Counted from the stretch's first letter, positions 51,291 to 60,868 are shown. The stretch is DNA of 64,000 bases from Rhodospirillaceae bacterium UBA6219 (GCA_002435715.1 DISD01000002.1:1-64000), one strand, 5' to 3'. Program-made: numbers and translations. The notes: a model not told the origin generated them from the sequence alone.

Positions 51291-53405
51291 CTACTCCGTC
51301 GCTTCCGGCAAGGTCATCACGATGGTGGTGCCGGAACGTCCATCCGATTGGGCGGCGATGCTTCCGCCCAAAGTTTCCACTAATTTCCGAGCGATTGCCA
51401 GACCGACACCGTTCCCTGGGAAATGGTCACGCCCATGCAGGCGTTCAAACACCCCAAAGACTTTTTCCAAGAACTCGGGGGGGATTCCCAGTCCATTGTC
51501 GGTAAAGCGGAAGAGCCAAAACCCCCCGTCTTGTTTTTCGGCCTCGACTTTGACCCGCAAGGGGCGATCCGGATGGCGGAAAACCAGGGCATTGTCAATC
51601 AATATGCCGAACAGGTCGGCCAGGCGTCGTTGTGGGACCTGCACCTTGGGCAGACGGCCCGAGATCAAGTCGACACCGGCGACGTCCCGGGTTCGGGCTT
51701 CCCATTCCTTGTCCAGAACCGCCTCGGCCTGACAGGCCCCGCCGGTCATCACCAAACGATCCATGGCCAGATACAATTGCACGTCGCGCAACAATTCCTT
51801 CAGCCGTCCGCCGGCCTTGGTCAGGAACTGAAGATTGGACTGGATTTCCTGGTCGCCATGATCGGCCAAGGCCCGGGCCACCAATTGGGCATAAACCGCG
51901 ATGTGGCGGGCCGGTTCTTGCAGGTGATGGGCCAGGATGAACGAAAAACGTTCCAACTCGGCGCTATAGCGCTCGATCCGTCCATAAGCTTCGGCCAATT
52001 GAACCCGGTGGATTTCCTGATCGGTGATGTCACGCTGGATCGCCACGAAATGGGTCAGACGCCCCGACGCCGATCGCACCGCCGACAGCGTCAGCTCGTT
52101 CCAGTAATAGCTTGAATCAGATCGATAGTTTCGCAAGGTGACGGTGGCCGAACGGCCATTGGCCAGGGCTTGGCGAATCTCGTCCAGCCCCGCTTGCTCG
52201 CGGTCGTCGCCATGCAGGAAGCGCGGATTGCGTCCCAGCGCCTGTTCGGAGGTGTATCCGGTGGTCCGCTCGAAAGCCGGGTTGACGTACACCAAGGGGT
52301 AATCGGGCAAGGTGGCGTCGGAAATGGCCACGCCGTTGGGCATGGTTTCCAACACCCGTTCGCTCAGCAACAACATCGCCTCGGCACGGGCACGCGACAC
52401 CAGGGACCGGGTCAGCACGGTCGCCGCCGCCAGCAGGGCCAAGGTCAAAGCACCGGCCGGCCACAGCAGCGGCAAGGCCGCGGCTTTCCAATTGGCCAGG
52501 ACGTCAGCGCGCGACAACCCCACCGACAACACCAAGGGCCAATTCAAGGTGGTGCGATACGAGGTGATCAGCGAGCCATCCATCGCATCGCTGTCGTCGA
52601 CGAAGGTGCCGAATTCGGCTTCCTTCAACTGTTTTGCGAACAACGGGTCACCGGCATGATGGCCGGCATCGAAATCTTGGTCGCCGTTGTCGCCCACCAG
52701 CAGCGTCCCGTCGAACCGCCACAGCCTGAGACGGGCCGTGGACGGCATCTCGACCGAGGCGAAAATATCCTTGAAGTAAAGCGGGTTGACCGCCGCCACC
52801 AACAAGACAGGGCCGGTGCTGCCGGCCAGTTTCGACAGCCGCATGAACGGCAGGTATTGGTGCACCGCATGCGGGGTTTCAGCCCCCAGGAAACGGCCCG
52901 AGCGGATTTGTCCGATCACCATGGGAATGGGAGCGGCCGAGGCTTCGGCGAACAAAGCCTTGATATCCATGCGCACGGTCATGCTGCGGTCGCCGGAATC
53001 GGCCAGCACGGTTCCATCTGCGGCGATGACCGCCATCTGCCGGATATGCGGCATGAAACGCAGCAGACGGCGGACTTCCTGGTCCCGTTCGGTATAAGGA
53101 TGCGACAAATCCCATTCGGCGGCGCGGCCGGCGGCGCTTTGCAGCAAGATGTCGATGGATTGCACCGTGCGCGAAACCGCGCCGGTCAACGCCAGGGCCA
53201 TGCCACGGGTCGATTGTTCGGCCGATTGGATGGCTTCGGTACGGGAATTGCGCAGGATTTCAAAGACCGCCCCGGCGACACCCAAGACAGCCAGCCCCAC
53301 GACCAGCGCGACCATGACGATCAGGCGGGTGGTTTCGGGTCTGGTGGCCGCCCCGACCGGGCGACGCAACAGCCGTCCGGTATCTGCGCCGAATTGCGGA
53401 CTCAA
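51291..53405 (-). CDS. Cache/PAS sensor histidine kinase (phytochrome-kinase type)
   Basis: 704 residues from a TTG at 53405 that follows GGAGGGG; a TTG at 53432 would leave only 27 bp to the divergent gene. A membrane helix (VMVALVVGLAVLGVAGAVFEIL), a large periplasmic dCache-like domain (about 65-310) and a second helix near 320 come first. They are followed by PAS with PAC (about 345-460). The HisKA region has FILAHHLQEPARH, so the usual HDLQEP is HHLQEP. The ATPase has FTDNGLGIP and GNGVGLAI. It partners the Rcp1-like receiver. Confidence 0.9.
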   Translation of the reverse strand: MSPQFGADTGRLLRRPVGAATRPETTRLIVMVALVVGLAVLGVAGAVFEILRNSRTEAIQSAEQSTRGMALALTGAVSRTVQSIDILLQSAAGRAAEWDLSHPYTERDQEVRRLLRFMPHIRQMAVIAADGTVLADSGDRSMTVRMDIKALFAEASAAPIPMVIGQIRSGRFLGAETPHAVHQYLPFMRLSKLAGSTGPVLLVAAVNPLYFKDIFASVEMPSTARLRLWRFDGTLLVGDNGDQDFDAGHHAGDPLFAKQLKEAEFGTFVDDSDAMDGSLITSYRTTLNWPLVLSVGLSRADVLANWKAAALPLLWPAGALTLALLAAATVLTRSLVSRARAEAMLLLSERVLETMPNGVAISDATLPDYPLVYVNPAFERTTGYTSEQALGRNPRFLHGDDREQAGLDEIRQALANGRSATVTLRNYRSDSSYYWNELTLSAVRSASGRLTHFVAIQRDITDQEIHRVQLAEAYGRIERYSAELERFSFILAHHLQEPARHIAVYAQLVARALADHGDQEIQSNLQFLTKAGGRLKELLRDVQLYLAMDRLVMTGGACQAEAVLDKEWEARTRDVAGVDLISGRLPKVQVPQRRLADLFGILIDNALVFRHPDRPLRVKVEAEKQDGGFWLFRFTDNGLGIPPEFLEKVFGVFERLHGRDHFPGNGVGLAIARKLVETLGGSIAAQSDGRSGTTIVMTLPEATE

Positions 53406-53459
53406 CCAGCCCCTCCAAAGGTGATATACCAAGTTTCGAATTATTACCGGGAGAGCGTC

Positions 53460-54251
53460 ATGCGTAAAGAGATCGTATTGGGCTTGGTCCTTTCAGCCGC
53501 GCTTTTTGCTTCGCCGGCCCGGGCGCAATCCCATCTCGACCGCATCAAGGCCCAGGGCGAGGTCCGGGTTTGCATCTGGCCGGACTATTATTCCATCACC
53601 TATCGCAATACCCGTACCGGCGCCCTGGAAGGCATCGACATCGACATGGCCAAGGAATTGGCCAAGGATTTGGGGGTCAAGCTGACCTTCGTCGATTCGT
53701 CGTTCCGCACCCTGATCGCCGACCTGAGCGAAGACAAATGCGACGTCAGCATGCATGGCATCGGCATTACCCCGGCGCGTCAGGAGAAACTGGACTTCAC
53801 CCAGCCCCACCTGCGCAGCGGCGTCTACGCCATCACCTCGAAGAACAACCAGGCGGTGTCTTCTTGGCAAGACATCGACAAGCCCGGCGTGATCGTCGCC
53901 GCCCAAGCCGGCACCTTCATGGTCGACGTGATGAAAGCGGAATTGAAGCAAGCGACGCTGTCGGTGGTCGCCACCCCGGAAGCCCGCGAACAGGAAGTGA
54001 TGGCCGGCCGGGCCGATTTGTTCGTCACCGACTATCCCTACAGCCGCAAGATGCTGGCCCGTCACGACTGGGCCAAGTTGCTGGCGCCGCCGCAGCCCCT
54101 GGCGCCGACCTCGTACGCCTATGCCATCAACAAGGGCGACCAGGAATGGCTGGCCACCCTGGACAGCTTTGTCGCCCGCACCAAAAAGGATGGTCGCCTG
54201 TTGAAGGCGGCCATCAATAACGGCTTGGAAGCCATTGTTGTAAAAGACTAA
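53460..54251 (+). CDS. Periplasmic solute-binding protein (SBP family 3)
   Basis: 263 residues. A signal peptide ends in SPARAQ (about residue 22), followed by the type II periplasmic binding fold. EGIDIDMAKELAKDLGVKLT, MHGIGITPARQEKLDFT and the Asp-containing ADLFVTDYPYSRK region are typical of amino-acid/cyclohexadienyl dehydratase relatives. No permease or ATPase genes adjoin it. It may therefore feed a distant transporter, act as a dehydratase, or present a ligand to the divergent Cache kinase. Its stop overlaps the convergent dioxygenase gene. Confidence 0.87.
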   Translation: MRKEIVLGLVLSAALFASPARAQSHLDRIKAQGEVRVCIWPDYYSITYRNTRTGALEGIDIDMAKELAKDLGVKLTFVDSSFRTLIADLSEDKCDVSMHGIGITPARQEKLDFTQPHLRSGVYAITSKNNQAVSSWQDIDKPGVIVAAQAGTFMVDVMKAELKQATLSVVATPEAREQEVMAGRADLFVTDYPYSRKMLARHDWAKLLAPPQPLAPTSYAYAINKGDQEWLATLDSFVARTKKDGRLLKAAINNGLEAIVVKD

Positions 54252-55012
54252 TTAATCCAACCAAAGGCGTCCATGGCGATCACCCCGTGCTCCACCGAAT
54301 GGTGGAGCAGACGCCCCCGCCCCTGGCCCGCCCCGGCAGCGACGAACAACGGCATCAGATGTTCGTCGGTGGGGTGGTTGCGCACGGCGAAGGGGGCTTG
54401 CCGGCGGTAATCCTCCAGGGCCTGTCGGTCGCCGGCCTGGACTTTCTCGGCCAGCCAGTCGGTGAAGGCGGACACCCAATCCTCGGCCGGGACATCCCGG
54501 GGTTGGCCGAAATAGGCCTGCAGGTTGTGGGTGGCGCAGCCGGTCCCCATCAACAACACGCCGTCTTCCAGCAACGGTGCCAGCCGTTTGCCGAAATCCC
54601 AGTGCTGTTGCGGGGTGGCGTGCCGCGACAGGGAAACCGGCACCACCGCGACATCGGCTTCGGGCCACATCAGCTTGGCCATTGTCCAAATACCGTGATC
54701 CAGTCCCCGCCCGGCCATCACCTTGGCACCGGTGGCTTGCGCCACTTGGGCCGCCAGATCGGGCGCCCCCGGCGCCGGATATCGCATGTCGTAAAGCGGC
54801 GGGGGAAAGCCGAAGAAATCGTGGATGGTGCGGGGCTGGGCGGCGGCGCCCACAGCGAATTCATCGCCTTGCCAATGGGCCGACACCGCCAGAACCGCCC
54901 GTGGGCGCGGCAGGCTTTGCCCCAGTTCAGACAGGAAGCGGCTGGCCGAAGACGCTTCCAAGGCGATCATGGGTGATCCATGGGACAAGAACAGCGTCTT
55001 CGGCGCGTTCAT
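54248..55012 (-). CDS. DODA-type extradiol ring-cleavage dioxygenase (YgiD-like)
   Basis: 254 residues from the ATG at 55012. The class III extradiol fold has the metal ligands in LFLSHGSPM (His), SAHWQ and LMGTGCATHNL, and near the end RNHPTDEHLMPLF. Relatives open 4,5-DOPA or related catechols. It forms a unit with the upstream doxX gene and is convergent with the solute-binding protein. Confidence 0.9.
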   Translation of the reverse strand: MNAPKTLFLSHGSPMIALEASSASRFLSELGQSLPRPRAVLAVSAHWQGDEFAVGAAAQPRTIHDFFGFPPPLYDMRYPAPGAPDLAAQVAQATGAKVMAGRGLDHGIWTMAKLMWPEADVAVVPVSLSRHATPQQHWDFGKRLAPLLEDGVLLMGTGCATHNLQAYFGQPRDVPAEDWVSAFTDWLAEKVQAGDRQALEDYRRQAPFAVRNHPTDEHLMPLFVAAGAGQGRGRLLHHSVEHGVIAMDAFGWIN

Positions 55013-55014
55013 GG

Positions 55015-55485
55015 TCAGACCTCCTTGCCGATCAGATGGTCGATGGAATAGCGGCCACCGCCCTTGACAGCATAGGCCAGGGTGACGATGGCCCACAGCA
55101 GCGGATATTCAAAACCACCGGCGGTCCAGAAAAAGCCGTTGCCCAGATGCACCTGGAACGCCGCCACCAACAGCAAACCCGTCGCCAGGGCCGCCGCCGG
55201 ACGGGTCAGCAGGCCCAAGGCCAAAGCCAAACCGCCGAAGAATTCGATCAGACCGGCAATGGTGGCGATACCGGCCGGCAGGCCCAGCTTGGCTTGAAAG
55301 AACTGCTCGGTGGCTTCCAGACCATAGCCGCCGAACAGGCCAAACAGCTTTTGAGCGCCATGGGGCACCAGGAACAGACCGGCGGCAGCCCGCACCAGCG
55401 GATCGGCCAGGGGCGACAGGGTTGCATAGATCGGGTTCAGAACGGGAAGGATCGAAGCGGAAGTGCGCAGGGTTTGGGTGCTCAT
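55015..55485 (-). CDS. DoxX-family membrane protein
   Basis: 156 residues with four hydrophobic segments. LVRAAAGLFLVPHGAQKLFGLFGG and GLIEFFGGLALALGLLTRPAA are the DoxX core. DoxX proteins are linked to quinone or thiosulfate redox and to detoxification. Paired with a DODA dioxygenase and divergent from a LysR regulator, it is probably part of an inducible aromatic or quinone stress response. Confidence 0.9.
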   Translation of the reverse strand: MSTQTLRTSASILPVLNPIYATLSPLADPLVRAAAGLFLVPHGAQKLFGLFGGYGLEATEQFFQAKLGLPAGIATIAGLIEFFGGLALALGLLTRPAAALATGLLLVAAFQVHLGNGFFWTAGGFEYPLLWAIVTLAYAVKGGGRYSIDHLIGKEV

Positions 55486-55543
55486 GGAATGATCTCCGAC
55501 AGGAATGAAGCTGTCGTGAAGATGCGCCTTTGCAGTATAAGCA

Positions 55544-55560
55544 ACAATTATCTATATTGT
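55544..55560. promoter_or_regulatory. LysR-type operator in the doxX/lysR divergent region
   Basis: The 17-bp near-palindrome ACAATTATCTATATTGT fits the T-N11-A LysR pattern. It sits between the divergent doxX and LysR starts, where an autoregulating LysR protein would bind. Confidence 0.55.
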
Positions 55561-55590
55561 CGAAACACCGTTGCCATTTATTGGACAATC

Positions 55591-56490
55591 ATGGACCAAT
55601 TTTCCGCCCTGACCGCCTTCGTCACCACCGTTGAAGCCGGCGGATTCAGTCCGGCCGCCCGTCGCCTGGGGGTGTCGAAATCCCTGCTGAGCCGACAGGT
55701 GGCCCATCTTGAGGCGGAATTGGGAGTGCGTCTTTTGCAACGGACCACAAGACGCCTGTCCCCCACCGAAGCCGGTGAATTGTATTTCCAACGGGCACAA
55801 CGCATTTTGCTGGACCTCGAGGAAGCGGCGTCGGAAGTGGGCCAATTGCAGAATGCGCCGCGCGGCAAGCTGCGGGTCAGCGCGCCGATGTCGTTCGGCG
55901 TTCTTCACCTGACCCCGGCCCTGCCGAAATTCCTGGAGGCCTGCCCGGAGCTGGAACTGGAATTGTCGCTGAGCGACCGTTTCGTCGATCTGATCGAGGA
56001 AGGAATCGATGTGGCCGTCCGTATCGGGCGGCTGAACGATTCCAGCCTGATCGCCCGCCACGTCGCCCCCATCCGGCGCGTCATCTGTGCCAGTCCGGCC
56101 TATTTGGCCCGTTGCGGCACCCCGACGAAACCAGCGGACCTGACGGTTCATGCCTGCCTCAGCCATCTGGGCATGGGACTGAACGAATGGCGTTTCGCCA
56201 TTGACGGCAAAGCGGAAAACATCCGCGTGCAATCCCGCCTGAGCGCCGGCAATGGCGAGGCATTACGGATTTTGGCCCTGGCGGGTCTGGGTCTGGTGTC
56301 GCTGCCCACCTTTTTTGTCGGCGACGACGTCCGCTCCGGCGCCCTGGTCCCGGTTTTGGACGGCTTCGTCCCGCAAGACAGCGCCCTTTACGGCGTTTAT
56401 CCCCACAGCCGCCACCTGTCGGCCAAGGTCCGCGCTTTCCTGGATTTCCTGTCCGCCAGTTTCGGCCCCGAACCGCCCTGGGATCGGTGA
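55591..56490 (+). CDS. LysR-family transcriptional regulator
   Basis: 299 residues. The N-terminal winged HTH is FVTTVEAGGFSPAARRLGVSKSLLSRQVAHLEAELGVRL (helices about 18-55), followed by the linker helix and the periplasmic-binding-like effector domain (about 90-295). It is divergent from doxX-dioxygenase and is the likely regulator of that pair. The start is directly at MDQFSALTAFV. Confidence 0.93.
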   Translation: MDQFSALTAFVTTVEAGGFSPAARRLGVSKSLLSRQVAHLEAELGVRLLQRTTRRLSPTEAGELYFQRAQRILLDLEEAASEVGQLQNAPRGKLRVSAPMSFGVLHLTPALPKFLEACPELELELSLSDRFVDLIEEGIDVAVRIGRLNDSSLIARHVAPIRRVICASPAYLARCGTPTKPADLTVHACLSHLGMGLNEWRFAIDGKAENIRVQSRLSAGNGEALRILALAGLGLVSLPTFFVGDDVRSGALVPVLDGFVPQDSALYGVYPHSRHLSAKVRAFLDFLSASFGPEPPWDR

Positions 56491-56566
56491 TGCAGGCTTC
56501 GTCCGTACCGGACGGCTCAAGCGCCGCTCGGGCTGATCGCGATACCGCGCTTGGCGCGGCATCGCG

Positions 56567-57400
56567 TCACAACCGGTCCAGCCGTTCGTTGACCTTGGGC
56601 AGCCACAAGCTGCGCAGCAGCGAGATCACCTCTTGGCGGGCGGCCTGATTGGATTTGCCGCCCCCCAGATCGATGCCGGCCTGTTCCATATCCAGTACCG
56701 TCAACCCCCACAGGAACAAATAGCGATAGATCACCCGCTCGCCAAAGCCGTCGGCCAGCCGAAAACCCAAAATCTTGCTCATGCGCGGCAGGATTTCGGC
56801 CATCTTCTGCTTGTTGCGGTCGGAAAGCGCCGACAGGCGTGAACGGGTGACCAGCCAGTCGATGCCGGAGCGATGGGCGGCGCGACGTTCCTTGCGCAAT
56901 TCCCACACCAGGTTGGAATAGACACCGCCCGCCTGCAATTGCCAGCTGACCGGGTCCAGGCGTCCCAACAGATCAAGGTCCAACAAGGAATCGTTGATCG
57001 GCGTGATCAAGGTGTCGGCATGGACATGGGCGTGACGGGCCAAGGCGACGTCGGACCCCGGGCAGTCGATGACGACGAAATCGCATTGCCGGGCCAAATG
57101 CCCCAGCAATCCCTCCAGACCGGCCTTTTCCTGGGCGGCGGCCTGGGCCTTCAACTCGGCGTTGGAAGGCTGCATCACCACCATGGTCGGCGTCGGCAGA
57201 TCGATGCCGCTGCGTTCCATCCATGCCCGACGATTGGAAAAATAGCGCCCCAGACTTTGCTGGCGGTGGTCCAGGTCGATGCAGCCGACCTTGAAGCCCA
57301 GGCGCAGCAACCCCACCGCCAAATGCATGGACACCGTGGTCTTGCCGCAACCGCCCTTTTCGTTGCCGACGACAATGATGTGGGCGGCACGCCCTGACAT
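56567..57400 (-). CDS. mipZ: MipZ-type division-site ATPase
   Basis: 277 residues. The deviant Walker A EKGGCGKTTVSMH is near residue 15. IDLDHRQQSLGRYFSNRR and the switch region ITPINDSLLDLDLLGRLDP match MipZ rather than ParA or MinD; no C-terminal amphipathic helix is evident. MipZ forms gradients from ParB-bound origins and blocks FtsZ away from midcell. The start at 57400 was chosen at MSGRAAHIIVVGNEKGG; longer readings overlap the kinase gene on the other strand. Confidence 0.92.
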   Translation of the reverse strand: MSGRAAHIIVVGNEKGGCGKTTVSMHLAVGLLRLGFKVGCIDLDHRQQSLGRYFSNRRAWMERSGIDLPTPTMVVMQPSNAELKAQAAAQEKAGLEGLLGHLARQCDFVVIDCPGSDVALARHAHVHADTLITPINDSLLDLDLLGRLDPVSWQLQAGGVYSNLVWELRKERRAAHRSGIDWLVTRSRLSALSDRNKQKMAEILPRMSKILGFRLADGFGERVIYRYLFLWGLTVLDMEQAGIDLGGGKSNQAARQEVISLLRSLWLPKVNERLDRL

Positions 57401-57478
57401 GACTTGATCCCATCTTTGTTGCCGGGGCATGCTACACCATCTCGGCCCCCTCTCCATCCCCTGCCGCGAAGGTCTGCC

Positions 57479-59317
57479 ATGAATTCCGCTCTGCCGTCCA
57501 CACCTTACCCGGCGGCCCTGGTTGGACTGTTGTCCGACCTTTCGTGCGTACTGTTCCGACGCAGCATGGATCGCGACGGCGTGTTGCGCTATGACTGGGT
57601 GTCGCCCAACACCCAATCCCTGTTCGGCGTCGCCCCCGAGGACCTCACCGTCAACAAGGTCGGCGCGCTGAACGCCGTCCATTGGGCCGACCGTGACGAC
57701 CATCTGCGCGAAATCAAGCGTTCCGCCGCCCAGTTGGACCGCTGCACCGAGTTGTTCCGCCTGATTTCGGCCGACGGACAAACCCATTGGCTGCGCGGAA
57801 CCGCCCATCCGGTGCGGGGTGCCGACGGCTCGGTGACGTGGGACGGCGCCTGGCTGGACGTCACCCAGTGGATGCGGGCCGAACACCACTTCCAGACCGT
57901 CATGGACCACGCCGAAGATTGCATCATGACGGTGGATTGCAGCACCGGCATCGAATGGGCCAACGCCGCCACCGAACGCCTGTTCGGCTGCCGCGAGGGC
58001 GGTTTGCGCGGCCAATGCCTGATCGAGCTGATCCGTCAACCGTGCCCGGCCCCCAAGGACAATTGCCACGACGACCAGCTGATGTCGTGCTTTCAGCGCG
58101 GCACCCGCGAAGTCTTGGCTATCCGCAGCGACGGCAGCAGCTTTCCGTTCGAAATGACGGTGTCCGAGGTTCGCACCGACGGCAAACTGTCCCTGATCGT
58201 CATCGGTCGCGACATCACCCAACGCAAACGGACGGAAAGCGTTCTGGCCGAAACCGAACAGCGTTTGCGTCTGACCTTCGAAGCCGCCCCCATCGGGGTG
58301 TTGGTGGCCGATTCGCAAGGCTGGGTGCGTCAAAGCAACCCGGCATTCCACCGCATGGCCGGCTTGGCCGCCGATCAGGTTCAAGGCGCCCTGATCCAGT
58401 CCCTGGTGCCCGGCCTGCCCTGCGATTGGGGGGAACAGCCGTTCTGCCTTGAGGTGGACACCTTGCTGGACGACGGACAGAAGCGACGATGGTCGTTGAC
58501 CGGCCGTCATTTCCTGGCCGGCGGAGAAGACGGCAGCCTGTCCAGCCTGTTGCTGGTCGAGGACGTCACCGAGGCCTCGCGCGCCGAGGAACAACGCCGC
58601 AAGATGGAACGGGTGCTGACCGAAGGCCAGAAGCTGGAGGCCCTGGGCCGTCTGGCCGGCGGCGTCGCCCACGAATTGAACAACATGCTGGGCCCCATCC
58701 TGATGGGGGCCGAGTTGCTGATGCGTGGCGCCGCCTTGGACGACAAGAACCGGGAACGCTGCAACCGCATCGTCGAGGCCGCCAAACACGGCCGCGACAT
58801 CGTTCGCGGCGTCCTGGCCTATTGCCGTCAGGACCGCCCCGACACGTCCGTTATCGACCTGGTGCCGATCATGCGCCAGTTCAGCGACCTGGCCCGTTCC
58901 AGCCTGCCACCCACCGTCAAGCTGGACATCTATGAAGAGGTGAACCAGGCCATGGTCCTGGGCAACGCCGTGCAATTGGTGCAGATCTTGTTGAATCTGG
59001 CCAACAACGCGCGTGACGCCATGGACGGCAAGGGCAATTTGACCGTTCGTCTGACCCGGACCATGGATGAAGTTCCCCATGCCCTGATCTCGGTGGCTGA
59101 CAGCGGCTGCGGCATGAGTGAAACCATCGCCGCCCGAATCTTCGACCCCTTCTTCACCACCAAGCCGGTGGGTCAGGGAACCGGTTTGGGATTGTCGGTG
59201 GTCCATGGTCTGGTCACCGCCATGGGCGGTTCGGTGACGGTCAGCAGCCAACCGGGACACGGCACCATCTTCACCGTCGCCTTGCCGCTGGCCGACATGG
59301 CTTGCCCAACGCCGTGA
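57479..59317 (+). CDS. Soluble PAS histidine kinase
   Basis: 612 residues without membrane helices. Three PAS-like domains (about 15-130, 135-260, 265-380) are marked by WDGAWLDVTQ, LIVIGRDITQRKR and LLLVEDVTEASR ends. HisKA has LAGGVAHELNNMLGPILMG with the phospho-His near residue 397, and the ATPase ends with DSGCGMSE and GTGLGLSVVHG. The type resembles NtrB/FixL-like kinases acting on the receiver gene 46 nt downstream. Confidence 0.92.
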   Translation: MNSALPSTPYPAALVGLLSDLSCVLFRRSMDRDGVLRYDWVSPNTQSLFGVAPEDLTVNKVGALNAVHWADRDDHLREIKRSAAQLDRCTELFRLISADGQTHWLRGTAHPVRGADGSVTWDGAWLDVTQWMRAEHHFQTVMDHAEDCIMTVDCSTGIEWANAATERLFGCREGGLRGQCLIELIRQPCPAPKDNCHDDQLMSCFQRGTREVLAIRSDGSSFPFEMTVSEVRTDGKLSLIVIGRDITQRKRTESVLAETEQRLRLTFEAAPIGVLVADSQGWVRQSNPAFHRMAGLAADQVQGALIQSLVPGLPCDWGEQPFCLEVDTLLDDGQKRRWSLTGRHFLAGGEDGSLSSLLLVEDVTEASRAEEQRRKMERVLTEGQKLEALGRLAGGVAHELNNMLGPILMGAELLMRGAALDDKNRERCNRIVEAAKHGRDIVRGVLAYCRQDRPDTSVIDLVPIMRQFSDLARSSLPPTVKLDIYEEVNQAMVLGNAVQLVQILLNLANNARDAMDGKGNLTVRLTRTMDEVPHALISVADSGCGMSETIAARIFDPFFTTKPVGQGTGLGLSVVHGLVTAMGGSVTVSSQPGHGTIFTVALPLADMACPTP

Positions 59318-59363
59318 ATCCGACTATCAACACAGTCATGGGACATTTGACCGGGGAACCAAC

Positions 59364-59738
59364 ATGAGCCGCATCCTGATCGTCGAAGACACCCCCTTGA
59401 TGCGCGACACCCTGGTCGACGTGCTGGGTGAGTTGGGCCACCAGGCGGTCACCGCCGAAAACGGTGCCGAAGCGGTCGACATGATCGCCGCCGGCCACGC
59501 TTTCGACGTCATCATCACCGACATCATCATGCCCGAGATGGACGGCATCGAAGCCATCTTGGAAATTCAGACCATGCGCCCGGAAACGCCGATCATCGCC
59601 ATTTCCGGTGGCAGCGCCCGCCTGGAAAAGGCGGCTGGCCTGGACACCGCCAAGCGCCTGGGCGCCGTGGCCGTGCTGGAAAAGCCGTTCGAAGTGGATG
59701 CCCTGGTCGCTGCCTTGGCGGTTGCCGAAAACCGTTAA
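59364..59738 (+). CDS. Stand-alone receiver-domain protein
   Basis: 124 residues forming one complete receiver: ILIVEDTPLMRD, phospho-Asp in VIITDIIMPEMDG, IAISGGS and Lys in VLEKPFEVD. It is coupled to the PAS kinase upstream and lacks an output domain, so it acts by protein contact or in a relay. Confidence 0.92.
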   Translation: MSRILIVEDTPLMRDTLVDVLGELGHQAVTAENGAEAVDMIAAGHAFDVIITDIIMPEMDGIEAILEIQTMRPETPIIAISGGSARLEKAAGLDTAKRLGAVAVLEKPFEVDALVAALAVAENR

Positions 59739-59742
59739 ACCG

Positions 59743-60783
59743 TCAGCTTTGCGGCTTCATGCCCCGGCGCCGACGGTCGTCGGCCAAGGCACGGGCCAGG
59801 GCTTCGCCGGCGGCGATGGAATCGGTCACGTAACGCCAATAGCCTTGCGCCAGTTCCAAGGATTTCCGCATGGCCTCGCTGCTCAAAGCGGCCTCGGACT
59901 GGTTGAAATTCTGGGCGTCGTCGGCGCCGCTTCCGCCAAAAGCCCGCCAGGGCAGGCCATTGTCGTAATCCCGGGGCGCCACCAGCCGCACCGGATGGGA
60001 ATCGCTTGCCGGTTCACTGGCGATTTCCGCCGGACGCAGGATTTCCGTCACCCCCATGTCTTCCCACGAACACCAGCGCGCATAGATCCACTCGCACAAG
60101 GTCCGGCTCCAGGCGATGAAGTCGTCGCGGGCGGCGGTGCTGGGGAATTCGGCGCAATGCGGGGCGAAACGATAGGTGATGACGGCGAAGGCCCGGCCAT
60201 CGGCCGCCACCGTGCGGTCGGCCAGACGCTTCAGCACCCGGGCCTTGTCCAGGTGGCGGTTGGCTTCCAGCACGCTGCCGGCCACTTCCTTGGACGTCAC
60301 CACGCAGGTCTCGGCCCCTTCACCGAAGGCGCGAGCCATCATATGGCCGTCATGGTCGCGGAAGATCCCCACCAGCGGGCGTCCCAGATGGTCGGCCAAG
60401 GCCCCCAGGAAATGGGCGATTTCACCGGCGGCGTGGGGCTGCGCCAGCAGGATGTAGATATAGATGGGGGACAGGCTTCCCGGATAATCGCCGACCAGCG
60501 TGTCGACCACCTCTTCGGGGATGTCTTCGGACACCGAATAAAGCGAACCGTCGGGAAAGCCCACATAGACGCCCTCGATGTCGCCCATGGTGGCGTCCAC
60601 ATACGAATATTCCACCAAACGAAAAGGCGCCAATTCGCGGTAAATCGCCCGGTTGCCCGGATTGGCGGGGGCCAAGGTTTCGCCCGCGGCCGCCTGTTCC
60701 GCCAACAATTGCATGAAGGCGCCGACCACCTGGGTCGAATCGATCCTTATGCGAATGACGTCATCAAGGATTTTCACAGCCAT
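59743..60783 (-). CDS. Unrecognised 346-aa protein
   Basis: From the ATG at 60783 the product has 346 residues, soluble, mixed alpha/beta. I do not recognise the family. Notable blocks are FRLVEYSYVDATMGDIEGVY, SPIYIYILLAQPHAAGEIAH and the Cys/Trp-rich SRTLCEWIYARWCSWEDMG. The C-terminal ~60 residues are helical and charged. It is convergent with the kinase-receiver pair (four nucleotides between stops) and divergent from the liv operon. Confidence 0.7.
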   Translation of the reverse strand: MAVKILDDVIRIRIDSTQVVGAFMQLLAEQAAAGETLAPANPGNRAIYRELAPFRLVEYSYVDATMGDIEGVYVGFPDGSLYSVSEDIPEEVVDTLVGDYPGSLSPIYIYILLAQPHAAGEIAHFLGALADHLGRPLVGIFRDHDGHMMARAFGEGAETCVVTSKEVAGSVLEANRHLDKARVLKRLADRTVAADGRAFAVITYRFAPHCAEFPSTAARDDFIAWSRTLCEWIYARWCSWEDMGVTEILRPAEIASEPASDSHPVRLVAPRDYDNGLPWRAFGGSGADDAQNFNQSEAALSSEAMRKSLELAQGYWRYVTDSIAAGEALARALADDRRRRGMKPQS

Positions 60784-60868
60784 CCCCCTGCCCCTTTCCC
60801 AAGCCGGCATAATACCAGACCATATCGCTTCAGGTATCGAGAAAGTGCCATGTCATGGGCTTTGGTCG

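Noticed and set aside
56539..56565. Hairpin between LysR and mipZ as a terminator
   Set aside because: The 12-bp arms have one mismatch and no T run follows on either strand; kept only as a note.
57401..59260. Minus-strand extension of the MipZ frame to nearly 900 codons
   Set aside because: The extension is antisense to the PAS kinase; family alignment starts at the ATG at 57400.
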